Assembly (NCBI GenBank): GCA_964604675.1
Contig: CAZSAT010000170.1
Span: 1-12,796 of the forward strand
Origin: CAZSAT01 sp964604675
GTDB lineage: Bacteria > Myxococcota_A > UBA796 > CAJQPC01
DNA: 12,796 nucleotides
Direction: 5' to 3'
Positions 1 through 7,400 of the stretch are shown piece by piece. The position numbers and the translations under genes are program-made. The notes beneath the pieces are model-generated. The model had not been told where the DNA came from. It saw only the letters and a program-made list of their open reading frames with translations, and searched no databases. Position 1 is the first letter of the stretch; every line of letters starts with the position of its first letter.

Positions 1-512
1 TGTTCGGCCTCGCGAGCGCCCTGCAGGAGGACAGTCCCTATGAGGCTGCTTCGGACTACTTGAACTGGGAGGAGTTCGTGAACTTCTGGGCCGTGAGCGC
101 GGTCATCGGCCAGTTCGACGCCTACCCCTACAGCTCTCCCGGCGACGACTACCACGTGTACATCAACCCGGACAACAACGACCGGATCGACTTCCTGCCC
201 CATGGAAACGACGAGTGCTTGTCGTCGTACTCGCAGAACGTCGAGTCGATCAACGGGATCGTCGGCACCCGCTGCAAGGCCAACTCCGAGTGCCGCCAGG
301 CCTTCTGGGCGCGGGTCTTCGAGGTGGTCGACATCGCCGAGAAGGCCGACTGGGTGTCCGGATTCGAACAGATCCGGGACCAGATCGAGCCCTACGTCGA
401 GGCTGACACACGGAAGCGGTACAGCACGTCCACCGTGTACAGCTACCAGGCGAACATCGAGTACTGGGTCAACAACCGGCGCACGGAGATGGAGCGCCAG
501 AGCCCCTACTGA
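1..512 (+). CDS. CotH-kinase-like protein, C-terminal fragment
   Basis: The reading frame is open from base 3 at the window edge to the TGA at 510-512, so only the last ~169 residues are seen and the start lies outside. The residues YLNWEEFVNFWAV, then a Tyr/His-rich YHVYINPDN stretch and IDFLPHGNDECL, match the layout of the CotH family: an 'xxFxNYWAV' helix, a 'NYYLYxDP' strand and a 'FIPWGMD'-like strand. CotH proteins are atypical secreted or surface protein kinases, first known from spore coats and common as extracellular proteins in myxobacteria. The rest is a helical tail of charged and aromatic residues ending in QSPY. It converges on the minus-strand DUF456 gene with only 7 bp between stops, and no terminator hairpin is visible. 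Family assignment is from motif resemblance over a partial sequence; substrate unknown. Confidence 0.72.
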   Translation, partial: FGLASALQEDSPYEAASDYLNWEEFVNFWAVSAVIGQFDAYPYSSPGDDYHVYINPDNNDRIDFLPHGNDECLSSYSQNVESINGIVGTRCKANSECRQAFWARVFEVVDIAEKADWVSGFEQIRDQIEPYVEADTRKRYSTSTVYSYQANIEYWVNNRRTEMERQSPY

Positions 513-519
513 CCCCGGC

Positions 520-1056
520 TCACGCCACGAAGGCCGCCACGGTGAGCGTGCCCCAGGCGGCCAGGCCCACCCCGACCTTGCCGACCGTGCCGAGGACCCT
601 GCCCAGGGTGGCGCCGATGGCGGGCTTCACCGCTTCCTTCACCGTGCCGCGCGTCTGGTGCAGCTCGCCGGCGAGCGCGCCGAGGAAGGTGCCGACCAGC
701 ACCCCGGTGAGGGTGCCCACCACCGGGATGGGGAGGGTGAAGGTCAAGAGCAGCCCGCCGAGCAGGCCGCCCACGAAGCTCCCCACCATCGCGGTGCCGC
801 CTCCTCCTCCCTGCTTCGCGCCGAGCGCCCCGACCAGCACCTCGATCCCCTCGCCGACCAGTGCGAGCACGGCCATGCCTCCGAGCAGCCACCACCCGAA
901 GGTCACCACCTCGGCCTGGCCGAGCAGGGTGTGGTCCGTGAGCTCGAGCACCACGGCGAGTCCGAGCATCATCCAGGTCCCGGGCAGACCGAGCGCGACG
1001 GTCGCCACGCAGAGCAGTCCGAACAGAGCAAAGCCGGCGGCGAGGGCGTAGAGCAT
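520..1056 (-). CDS. DUF456-family small membrane protein
   Basis: 178 residues from ATG 1056 to TGA 520. The whole chain is hydrophobic and glycine-rich. Two helices with a GLPGTW turn lie in residues 1-40, a WWLLGGMAVLALVGEGIEVLVG helix follows near 52-75, and two Gly-zipper-like segments (GGLLGGLLLTFTLPIPVVG and GVLVGTFLGALAGEL) lie near 95-132. The order LPGTW, EGIE, GAxxGGxxG, TLPIP/VG and LGALxGEL is the DUF456 pattern, and the length is close to that family's usual ~160. DUF456 proteins are integral membrane proteins of unknown role. The gene starts 26 bp after the GMC oxidoreductase stop on the same strand, so it is probably the last gene of that operon. No Shine-Dalgarno is visible before the ATG, so the start is less certain than the family. 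A (GGA)-rich stretch encodes a run of five glycines near residue 85. Confidence 0.82.
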   Translation of the reverse strand: MLYALAAGFALFGLLCVATVALGLPGTWMMLGLAVVLELTDHTLLGQAEVVTFGWWLLGGMAVLALVGEGIEVLVGALGAKQGGGGGTAMVGSFVGGLLGGLLLTFTLPIPVVGTLTGVLVGTFLGALAGELHQTRGTVKEAVKPAIGATLGRVLGTVGKVGVGLAAWGTLTVAAFVA

Positions 1057-1082
1057 GGGTTCGGTACGAGGGGCCGAGCCGG

Positions 1083-2516
1083 CTATTGCCGCGCGAGCCA
1101 GGCCGCGGTGCTGCGCCGGACCAGCGCCATGATCGTGCCCTGGGGGTTGACGCCCGGACTGGTGGGCAACACGCTCGCATCGTGCACCTGCACGTTGTCG
1201 AACGCCCGCAACGCACCGTAGCTGTCGACCGCACAGCCTCGACGCTCGCCCATGGGCAGGCTCGAGAACAGGTGGATGGTGGTGACGTTGATCGCGCCGT
1301 GAGGCAGCCCGTCGCGGAGGTCGGCCAGCTCGCGCGGATGTCGGATGGACGGCTGCCCTTCGATCGGGTGGAAGATCTCGGCCGCGCCGCCGGCGAAGCA
1401 GAGCTCGGCCAGTCGGTAGAGACCTTCGCCCAGGTTCTTCTGATCCGCGTCGGTCAGCGGGTAGGTGACGAGGGGCTCGTGGATCCACGGCAACGCACGG
1501 ATGCGGCCGGAAGCTTCGCCCTGCACGGCCGTGTAGAACACGGCGATCTTCTTCCACTGCTCGAGCTTCTGTCGCTTGTCCTCCACCTGGTTGCCGAGCC
1601 AGAGCGCGATGTGGGGTGGGCTCGAGTGGCTGCAGCCGAGCGTGATGGTCGGCTTGAACTGCTCGACTTGCCGCACGGGCACGCCGTAGCGCGGGTCGTT
1701 GACCTCGAAGGGGAAGCGCGCGGCGATGCGGACCATCGGGTGCAGGCGCAGGTTGTCGCCCACGTCCTCGGTGATCCCGGAGCGCCGGAGCAGCGTGGGG
1801 GTCTGCACCGCGCCGCAGCACAGGAAGAGCTGGCCGAACACCACCCGGACCGGCACCCGCCTGCCGCGGTGCAGGGTGGTGCCCTCGGCCCAGCGGAGCT
1901 GCCGCCCCTTCCCGTGCAGACGGAGGATGCGGGTGTCGGGCCGGAGCCTGGCGCCCTTCGCCAGCGCACGCGGCACCAGCGTGGTGGACATCGACTGGCG
2001 CTTCCCCTCCCAGCTCTGCTCACCTTCGTCGTAGCGCCAGAAGCGCTCGATCTCGCGGCTCTTCCAGCCGAGCTTGTCGGCGCCGGCGGCCAGGGTGTTG
2101 CTCGCTGGCGAGAGCCCGGTGGGCTTGCGGGTCACACCCATCACCTGTTCCACCTGCTCGAACCACGTCCACAAGGCGCTCGACCGAAAACCGTCGATGT
2201 GGTTGTCGCGGCCCCAGCGGTCGAGGGTCTCTGCGTGGGGGCGGTGGTAGAGCGCCGCGTTGATCTCGCTGGCCCCGCCCACACAACGCCCCTCGATGTA
2301 GGTGACGTTGGTCTTCCCGAAGGTCGTGGTGAGCCCACCGTTCCGGTACTTCTGATCCATCTCGGCGAGGCTGTAGTTGGGGGCGCTGTCGACCGTGTGG
2401 TCCGAGCCCTCCTCCACCATCAGCACGTCGTGGCCGGCCTCGGCCAGCATCGCGGTGGTGGTGGCGCCGCCCGGTCCCGAGCCGATGACGAGGTTGTCGC
2501 AGCGGAGCTCGATCAC
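1083..2516 (-). CDS. GMC-family FAD-dependent oxidoreductase
   Basis: 477 residues, GTG start at 2516, TAG stop at 1083. The N-terminal dinucleotide fold has GSGPGG at residues 12-17 and an acidic residue (Glu35) ending the second strand, for FAD ribose binding. GMC signature 1 is seen as GRCVGGASEINAAL (76-89), and signature 2 as the LCCGAVQTPTLLRRSGI block in the middle. The C-terminal catalytic region carries TTIHLFSSLPMG (His415) and SPGVNPQGTIMALVRR (Asn457), giving the His/Asn pair known from cholesterol-oxidase-like members. These enzymes oxidise alcohols using FAD; the substrate here (sterol, long-chain alcohol or other) cannot be read from sequence. There is no signal peptide or Tat motif, so it is probably cytoplasmic or membrane-associated. 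A GAGGAG ribosome site lies 5 nt before the GTG, which overlaps the upstream gene's TGA (GTGA), so translation is likely coupled to the small partner. Confidence 0.92.
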   Translation of the reverse strand: MIELRCDNLVIGSGPGGATTTAMLAEAGHDVLMVEEGSDHTVDSAPNYSLAEMDQKYRNGGLTTTFGKTNVTYIEGRCVGGASEINAALYHRPHAETLDRWGRDNHIDGFRSSALWTWFEQVEQVMGVTRKPTGLSPASNTLAAGADKLGWKSREIERFWRYDEGEQSWEGKRQSMSTTLVPRALAKGARLRPDTRILRLHGKGRQLRWAEGTTLHRGRRVPVRVVFGQLFLCCGAVQTPTLLRRSGITEDVGDNLRLHPMVRIAARFPFEVNDPRYGVPVRQVEQFKPTITLGCSHSSPPHIALWLGNQVEDKRQKLEQWKKIAVFYTAVQGEASGRIRALPWIHEPLVTYPLTDADQKNLGEGLYRLAELCFAGGAAEIFHPIEGQPSIRHPRELADLRDGLPHGAINVTTIHLFSSLPMGERRGCAVDSYGALRAFDNVQVHDASVLPTSPGVNPQGTIMALVRRSTAAWLARQ

Positions 2517-2896
2517 GCGTGCTCCTCGGCTTCCTCGACCAGGCTGTACCAGATGAACACCCCCATCTTCTCGTAGAACTGCACGAAGTCGCGGGTGAGG
2601 GAGATCGGGCCGTACTTCCAGGCATCGAGCAACGCCCGCTGGCGCTCTGCGGGTTGCGAAGAGAAGGGCTTGCCACCCGCGGCCGTGGTCTGCGCCGCGA
2701 AGGCCAGGGTGAGCCCGATCATGCCGGCACCCAGGTGGGGCGGCATCAGCTCCATCTTCCGGAACAGGCCCTCCGCGGTCTCGTTCACGAAGGGTGTGCG
2801 GTCGATGCGGTCGGCCCCGACCTCCAGCGCGATGATGCTCCGAGCCAGGGCCCGAATGGTCGGGAGCACCAGGGGTTTGAGCTTGGCGCGGTTCAC
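2513..2896 (-). CDS. Small companion protein of GMC oxidoreductase (gluconate dehydrogenase subunit 3-like)
   Basis: 127 residues if started at the GTG at 2896, TGA at 2513. It is alpha-helical: LPTIRALARSIIALEV near the start, a MELMPPHLGAGMIGLTLAF helix in the middle, then FSSQPAERQRALLDAW and a closing aromatic helix (FVQFYEKMGVFIWYSL). The 'FS-x-x-P-x-x-R-x-x-L-L-x-x-W' block followed by an aromatic helix resembles the small proteins encoded next to GMC-type dehydrogenases. That resemblance and the 4-base GTGA overlap with the oxidoreductase point to a stoichiometric partner. The frame stays open up to an ATG at 3031, but that would cover the start of the divergent plus-strand gene and give an N-terminus without the family pattern, so GTG 2896 is preferred. 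No clear Shine-Dalgarno precedes it; a leaderless or very short leader is possible. No Tat signal is visible. Family call is moderate. Confidence 0.68.
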   Translation of the reverse strand: MNRAKLKPLVLPTIRALARSIIALEVGADRIDRTPFVNETAEGLFRKMELMPPHLGAGMIGLTLAFAAQTTAAGGKPFSSQPAERQRALLDAWKYGPISLTRDFVQFYEKMGVFIWYSLVEEAEEHA

Positions 2897-2903
2897 CCCA
2901 CCA

Positions 2904-2919
2904 GCGTATCGAGATACGC
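2904..2919. promoter_or_regulatory. 16-bp inverted repeat in divergent gap, candidate operator
   Basis: GCGTATC-GA-GATACGC has perfect 7-bp arms with a 2-bp spacer. It fills the middle of the 30-bp gap between the start codons of the divergent genes at 2896 (minus) and 2927 (plus), and it is more AT-rich than its surroundings. Such a site suits a dimeric repressor, and TA-containing hexamers (such as TACGCT on the minus strand) could serve as -10 elements for short-leader transcripts. No regulator gene is in the window, so the binding protein is unknown and the role is inferred. Confidence 0.42.
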
Positions 2920-2926
2920 GCTGTCG

Positions 2927-3508
2927 ATGATTGCCAGTGACGAGAAGCGACAGCGTTGGTTCGTGGTGCCGGACGAGGTGGAGCTCCCCTCCGGGGACTA
3001 CGTCCTGCGCGCGTTCAAGGGCGGTCACCACAAGGTCCTGTACGTCGCTGTCGCGCCTTTCGAGGTGTCGAAGGAGGAAGCGGCGGCTCGGATCGACGAA
3101 CAGCTCGGCGCGGCGTGGGGCCGGCTCCGCGGAGGCTTCCAGAAGCTCGTGGATCTGGGCGTGGACGTGGCCGCCGATCGGGGCGTCGAGGTCGATCCCG
3201 AGCAGGCGAAGAACCCGCTGCCCGAGTCGATCGGGCTCTCCCTGGGCGAGGTGGTGACCGACCCCGAGGCCGCTCGCGACAAGGTCGGCGGCTTCTTCGA
3301 GCAGCTCGCGTCGGGCCTCCGCGAGACCGCCTCCGCCCTGCCCCGCGAGCCGGTGGAGGTGCCGCCCCCCCCCGTGCCCGACGAGGTGAAGCGGAAGCTG
3401 AAGGCGATGGTCGAGGACCCAGCGCTGGCCAACGCACTCCGTACAGTCGGGTCGCGACTCCAGGAGCTGGCGGCGGACCTTCCTTCGGGGGCGCCGTCAG
3501 AGGAGTGA
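2927..3508 (+). CDS. Hypothetical protein, 193 residues
   Basis: ATG at 2927, TGA at 3508. I do not recognise a family. The first ~50 residues look beta-rich (RWFVVPDEVELPSGDYVLRA, then HHKVLYVAVAPFEV). A charged helical section with Glu/Ala/Arg follows, then a Val/Asp-rich part (VDLGVDVAADRGVEVD), an amphipathic helix (FFEQLASGLRETASAL), a proline stretch VPPPPVP, and a C-terminal helix ending GAPSEE. There is no signal peptide or membrane span, so it is probably cytoplasmic. The proline stretch is encoded over a run of nine C bases (3365-3373), a possible slippage site. The gene diverges from the GMC operon across a 30-bp gap and overlaps the 316-residue gene tail to tail by 12 bp. Third-position GC bias in this frame supports real coding. 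The start is the best available ATG, with only weak purines upstream. Confidence 0.7.
   Translation: MIASDEKRQRWFVVPDEVELPSGDYVLRAFKGGHHKVLYVAVAPFEVSKEEAAARIDEQLGAAWGRLRGGFQKLVDLGVDVAADRGVEVDPEQAKNPLPESIGLSLGEVVTDPEAARDKVGGFFEQLASGLRETASALPREPVEVPPPPVPDEVKRKLKAMVEDPALANALRTVGSRLQELAADLPSGAPSEE
3365..3373 (+). repeat. C9 homopolymer tract inside a coding region
   Basis: Nine consecutive C lie within the proline codons near residue 147 of the 193-residue protein. Insertion or loss of one C would shift the frame and replace the last ~45 residues. Runs of this length are known slippage sites in some bacteria, but in DNA this GC-rich the run may simply encode PPP. Confidence 0.5.
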
Positions 3509-4447
3509 CAGCCCCTCTGGCGTTGATACATCTTCTCCCGTCAGGTGCTTCCGGAAGAAGATGAGCCAGGTCTCGAAGCGCTTGACGAGTGGACCGTAGC
3601 CTTCGAAGGTGCGGGCGGTGAAGTAGTCCATCGTGGCGGTGTCGCCTTCGAGGGTGAGGGTGACGAGGCCGCTACCTGGTGGAATGCCGTGTGGTGGGAC
3701 CGACGGGAACGAAGCGCTCTCGAGCGCTTCATCGACCCACTGTCGGCTGGAGATGGCCGCATTTGATGTATCAGTTCGTCCGAGGTGACGGCGTTCGTAC
3801 CGGACCGTGTCGGCGGTGACGGTGAGCGTCTCGAGGCCGAACGGCGAGTCGGGTGCGTGCTCCCGGCCACGGGTGTAGATCAGGTCCGAGGCGGCTGGAG
3901 CTGGCTGGAGCGCGAGGCCGAGGCTGGAGCGAAGGGCCGCTCGGACCTCCGCGTCCGTCCAGCCCGCCAGAGCCGCGTCGGTGGCCTCACGAACCGCTTC
4001 GCTTCCGTCGAGCAGGCAGTCCAGGAAGTGCTCGCAGGCAGGGCGTCGTGCGCGCGACATCGTGGGGGTCAACAGGCCCAGGGCCTGCACGACCTGGCGC
4101 ACCCGATCTCCGGGAGTTGCCTGGATCTTCAGCTCCATGGCCACCGCGTGCATGGTCTCGAAGGGGAGGTCGCTCGCGACGAGCGCAGCGAGCACGTCCG
4201 CCACCGGACGATCCAAGGCGCCCTCGTGGCCATCGAGCTCGAGCAGGAACGACACGAGCTGCTTGGCGTCGTCGTAGGTCGACCCACGGGCGAGTCTGGC
4301 CAGGGTGGCGAGGGGAACCGGCTCGATGTCCCCCGGGCGGTCGTGCGCTCCCGCACGCAGGATCATGGCTTCGGCGGCCGCCAACCAGGCGGGGAGGTCC
4401 GCGCCCGCGAGGCCGCTTCGGATGGTGTCGTCGTCCTGCCAGCTCAC
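3497..4447 (-). CDS. Hypothetical protein downstream of DUF4157 toxin-like gene
   Basis: 316 residues, GTG 4447 to TGA 3497. No family is recognised. Residues 1 to ~175 are mainly helical with repeated Leu/Ala patterns (LPAWLAAAEAMILRAG, VADVLAALVASDLPFETMHAV, VREATDAALAGWTDAEVRAAL), as in HEAT- or TPR-like helical scaffolds. The last ~130 residues look beta-rich: LETLTVTADTVRYERR, then PPGSGLVTLTLEGD and MDYFTARTFEGYGPL, ending in an aromatic helix (ETWLIFFRKHL). There is no signal peptide or membrane span, so a cytoplasmic location is likely. A GAGGAG ribosome site 4 nt before the GTG overlaps the stop codon of the 1873-residue gene, so the two are almost certainly co-transcribed and translationally linked. 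By position it could be an immunity protein, chaperone or loading adaptor for that protein; this is inference only. Confidence 0.8.
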   Translation of the reverse strand: MSWQDDDTIRSGLAGADLPAWLAAAEAMILRAGAHDRPGDIEPVPLATLARLARGSTYDDAKQLVSFLLELDGHEGALDRPVADVLAALVASDLPFETMHAVAMELKIQATPGDRVRQVVQALGLLTPTMSRARRPACEHFLDCLLDGSEAVREATDAALAGWTDAEVRAALRSSLGLALQPAPAASDLIYTRGREHAPDSPFGLETLTVTADTVRYERRHLGRTDTSNAAISSRQWVDEALESASFPSVPPHGIPPGSGLVTLTLEGDTATMDYFTARTFEGYGPLVKRFETWLIFFRKHLTGEDVSTPEGLSLL

Positions 4448-4451
4448 GGGG

Positions 4452-4457
4452 CTCCTC
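4452..4457 (-). promoter_or_regulatory. Ribosome binding site GAGGAG overlapping upstream stop codon
   Basis: On the minus strand the sequence reads TGAGGAGCCCCGTG. The TGA ends the 1873-residue gene, GAGGAG is a near-perfect Shine-Dalgarno, and the GTG starts the 316-residue gene after a 4-nt spacer. A ribosome terminating on the big gene would sit on the next start, which supports coupling. Confidence 0.75.
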
Positions 4458-7400
4458 AGCGATGCGTCGCGGGCGGCCAGTCGGGCTGCACCTTGGACGT
4501 GCCGTCGGGGTTCCAGATATCGGGCCGGTCGGTGACACGGTTGGCCCAGTCGGTCTGCGCCTGGCGCATGCCCGACAACCTGGCGTTGGCGCGGGCGATC
4601 GCGTCGTCGATCTCCGCGAGCCGGGCGGGCTCGGTGATGCGGCCGCGCGCACGCTGCAGGTCGGCGATGCCCGACTCCAGGGCGCGCACGGAGTCGTCGA
4701 TCTTCACCGAGTGGCCGCGCCCGCCGACCGGCAGGCCGGTGCTGGCTTCGTGCCGCAGCGCAGCCTCGGAGCTTCCGTCCCCGATGGTGGCCCCGGTGCG
4801 TCCGGCGGCGCTCGTCTCGTGCAGGGTGTTGTTGATTCGGCTGATCGCGCTGTCGGTGGACTGGTTCGCTCGGGCGGTGCGCCCCGCGATGATGTTGTCG
4901 TAGTAGCTGTCGTCCGCGAACCGAGCCGGGCCCGGCTTCTCGAAGAAGGTCCTGGCCGCGTCCACGTTCAGGGTCCCGTCCGCGTTCCTCAGGTGGGCTG
5001 GCAGGCCGTTGAGCTCCTCGAAGCGCCGGGCGGCCTTGCCCAGGTCGCCGCCCAGTGCATCGGAGAGCTCGTCGATGCCTTGCACGCTCTGGCCGGGCGC
5101 GCGGGGTGCCGTACCCCCTGCGGCGTCGGTGGTGGCGCGCGCTGCACCGGTCTCACCCGCTTCCTCGACCGCCTCGCCCGTGGCGCGTCCCGCACCGGTC
5201 TCGGCGGCCTCGCCCGTCGCACGTGACACACCGGCGCTTGTCGCATCTGTGGCCGCGTTGGTGACGGGTCGGCTGCCGGCGATGTCGTCGCCGATCTGCT
5301 GCAGGTGGCGACCCCGGAGACCGGTGTCGGCGCCCGGGACCGTGTTCCCCGCCGCGTCGCGCGTCCAGTAGTTCCCCATCAGCGAGCCGTCGTTCGACGT
5401 GCCGGGCGCACCCGCGGTGGCGCGGTTGGGCACGGCGGCGTCCACGTACTCGTCGAGCAGGCCCATCTGGTGGCCGAGCTCGTGCGCATGGGTCGTGCTG
5501 TGGCCGTCGACGTACCAGTTCGAGAGGTTCGCGCCGCCGTCGCCCGGGTGCACCTCGACCTTGAGGTGGGCCGCGCCAGGTGCGTCCACGAACTCCACCT
5601 CGACGTGCAGGCGGTTCGACCCCCCCTGGGCGTTCGAGATCTGGTGCTGCCAGTTGTAGTGGGCGTCGACACCGGCCGTGGTGTTGGCGCGCACCCGCGC
5701 CAGGTCCTCTGCGGGGATGCCGTTGGCTGCGCCGTCCAGGTGCACCTTGATGTTGACGTGGGTGACCCCGTTGACCTCGGTGACGTCGTAGCCGTAGCGC
5801 CAACCGTAGGGTCCGTCCTGGCCCACGCCGGCCACCTGGCGTGTGCTCGCTTCCGCTTCCTGGGCCTGCCGGCGGTAGAAGTCCCGCATGTCCGACATGG
5901 CCTGGTCGTAGTCGGCGCCCTTCGCCACGCCCGTGACCTCGTCCACCTGCTGCGCGAGCGGCACCTGATCGAGCTGGGGCGTGGCCCGTGCCCCGCGCTC
6001 GCCGGCGGCCTCGATGGCCTCGCGTGTGGCGACGTCGACCGTGCCTTCACCCGCCTCGCGCGCGGCGACCTCGCCGGCATCACCCGCGGCCTCCCGGCCG
6101 GCCGCTTCGGGCGCCTGCCGGGCACCCACCTCGGTGGCACCTTCAGCGGTCTCGCGGCTCGCCACGCCGCCAGCGGCCTGGGTGGTCTCGCGTGCGGCGA
6201 CGTCGGTGGCGGCCTGGGTCGTCTCGCGTGCCGCCACCTCGGTGGCCGCCTGGGAGGTCTCCCTCGCACCCGCGGCCGCCACGTCGTCGACGGCGCCGTC
6301 GGCGATGCCGAACAGCTCGTCGGCCCACTTGACGATGGCCTCGCCCAGCTCGCCGATGGTGCCGAGCAGGCCGCGCATCGCCCCGCCGGCCGAGCCCAGC
6401 GCGCGTCCCAGGCTCTTGCCGATGTCCACGATCCATCCGCCGACCTTGGCCAGGCCCTTGAACATCGCCCCCATGGCGGCGCCGGTCCAATCCAGGAACT
6501 GCACGAAGCCACGGAGGAACTTCATGCTCCAGCGGCTGCCCTCCAACAGCGCATTGCCCGCGCCGGCGGTGAAGTAGAACAGCACGATCTCGAACACGAT
6601 GGTGCCCGCCAGCCAGCCGATGGCGCTGCCCATGTCTTCTTCGGCGCTGTCCTGCATCAGGAACGCGCACAGTCGGGTGGCCATGTTGCCGCCCATCTCC
6701 TGCATCATGGCCTGGACCTGGGGCCAGAGGTCGCCGAGCTTCGCGATGAGCTGGTCGAAGCTCATCCCCTCCGAGCCGTTCCACCACTCCTGCACGGCGG
6801 GCCAGAACGACGCGGAGAGCTCGCTCGCGAGTCCGCTGATGGTGTCCCATCCGCTGCTGGCCTTCTCGCGCAACTCCGAGGCGATCTGGTTGTTGCGCGA
6901 TGGCGTGGCGTCGGCGGTGGGCGCCTCCGCGTTTCCTGTGACCGCTCCAGCGGTCGCACGCCCTACGCGCACACCCGTTCGGCTGGCCACGCGCGCGCCG
7001 CCCTCGCCCAGCTCCTCACCCAGCGCGCCGGCACCCGCCCGCCCCACCGCGCGACCCGCCATGTGTCGCCCGAAGGTGCTGGCCTCCTGCCCGATGCCAG
7101 GGCCCTCCGACGCTCCGGCCTCGCCCGTCAGGGTCTCTCGCGCGAGATCGCCGGCCCAGTCGCCGAGCTTCACCACGCCCTTGAACAGCATCCAGGCCAT
7201 CACGAAAGGATCGGTGATGCCTTCCCAGATGCCCTTGATGAAGCCCTTGCAGAAGCCCCAGATGAAGGCCAGCGAGGAGCCGGACAGGATCCTGGCGAAC
7301 TTGTTGGAGACCTCGACCTTCACCTCGGTGTCCATGCCGAGCATGCCCCGCAGGAAGCCGAGCACGCCGGGCTTGAGCATCAACCACAGTGGGCCGAAGA

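Noticed and set aside
1057..1821. Upstream extension of the DUF456 frame into the GMC gene
   Set aside because: It lies over the oxidoreductase in another frame and reads as Arg/Ala-rich shadow. The DUF456 homology begins at the ATG at 1056.
1086..2576. Plus-strand open frame of 496 codons opposite the GMC oxidoreductase
   Set aside because: The minus strand encodes a full GMC enzyme with all signatures; this frame is its complement.
2897..3031. Longer N-terminus for the small GMC partner, starting at ATG 3031
   Set aside because: It would overlap the first 35 codons of the divergent gene and adds sequence unlike the family. GTG 2896 is kept, though not proven.
5980..6267. CRISPR array suggested by ~36-bp repeats
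   Set aside because: The repeats are contiguous, have no spacers, stay in frame and encode a 12-residue protein repeat.
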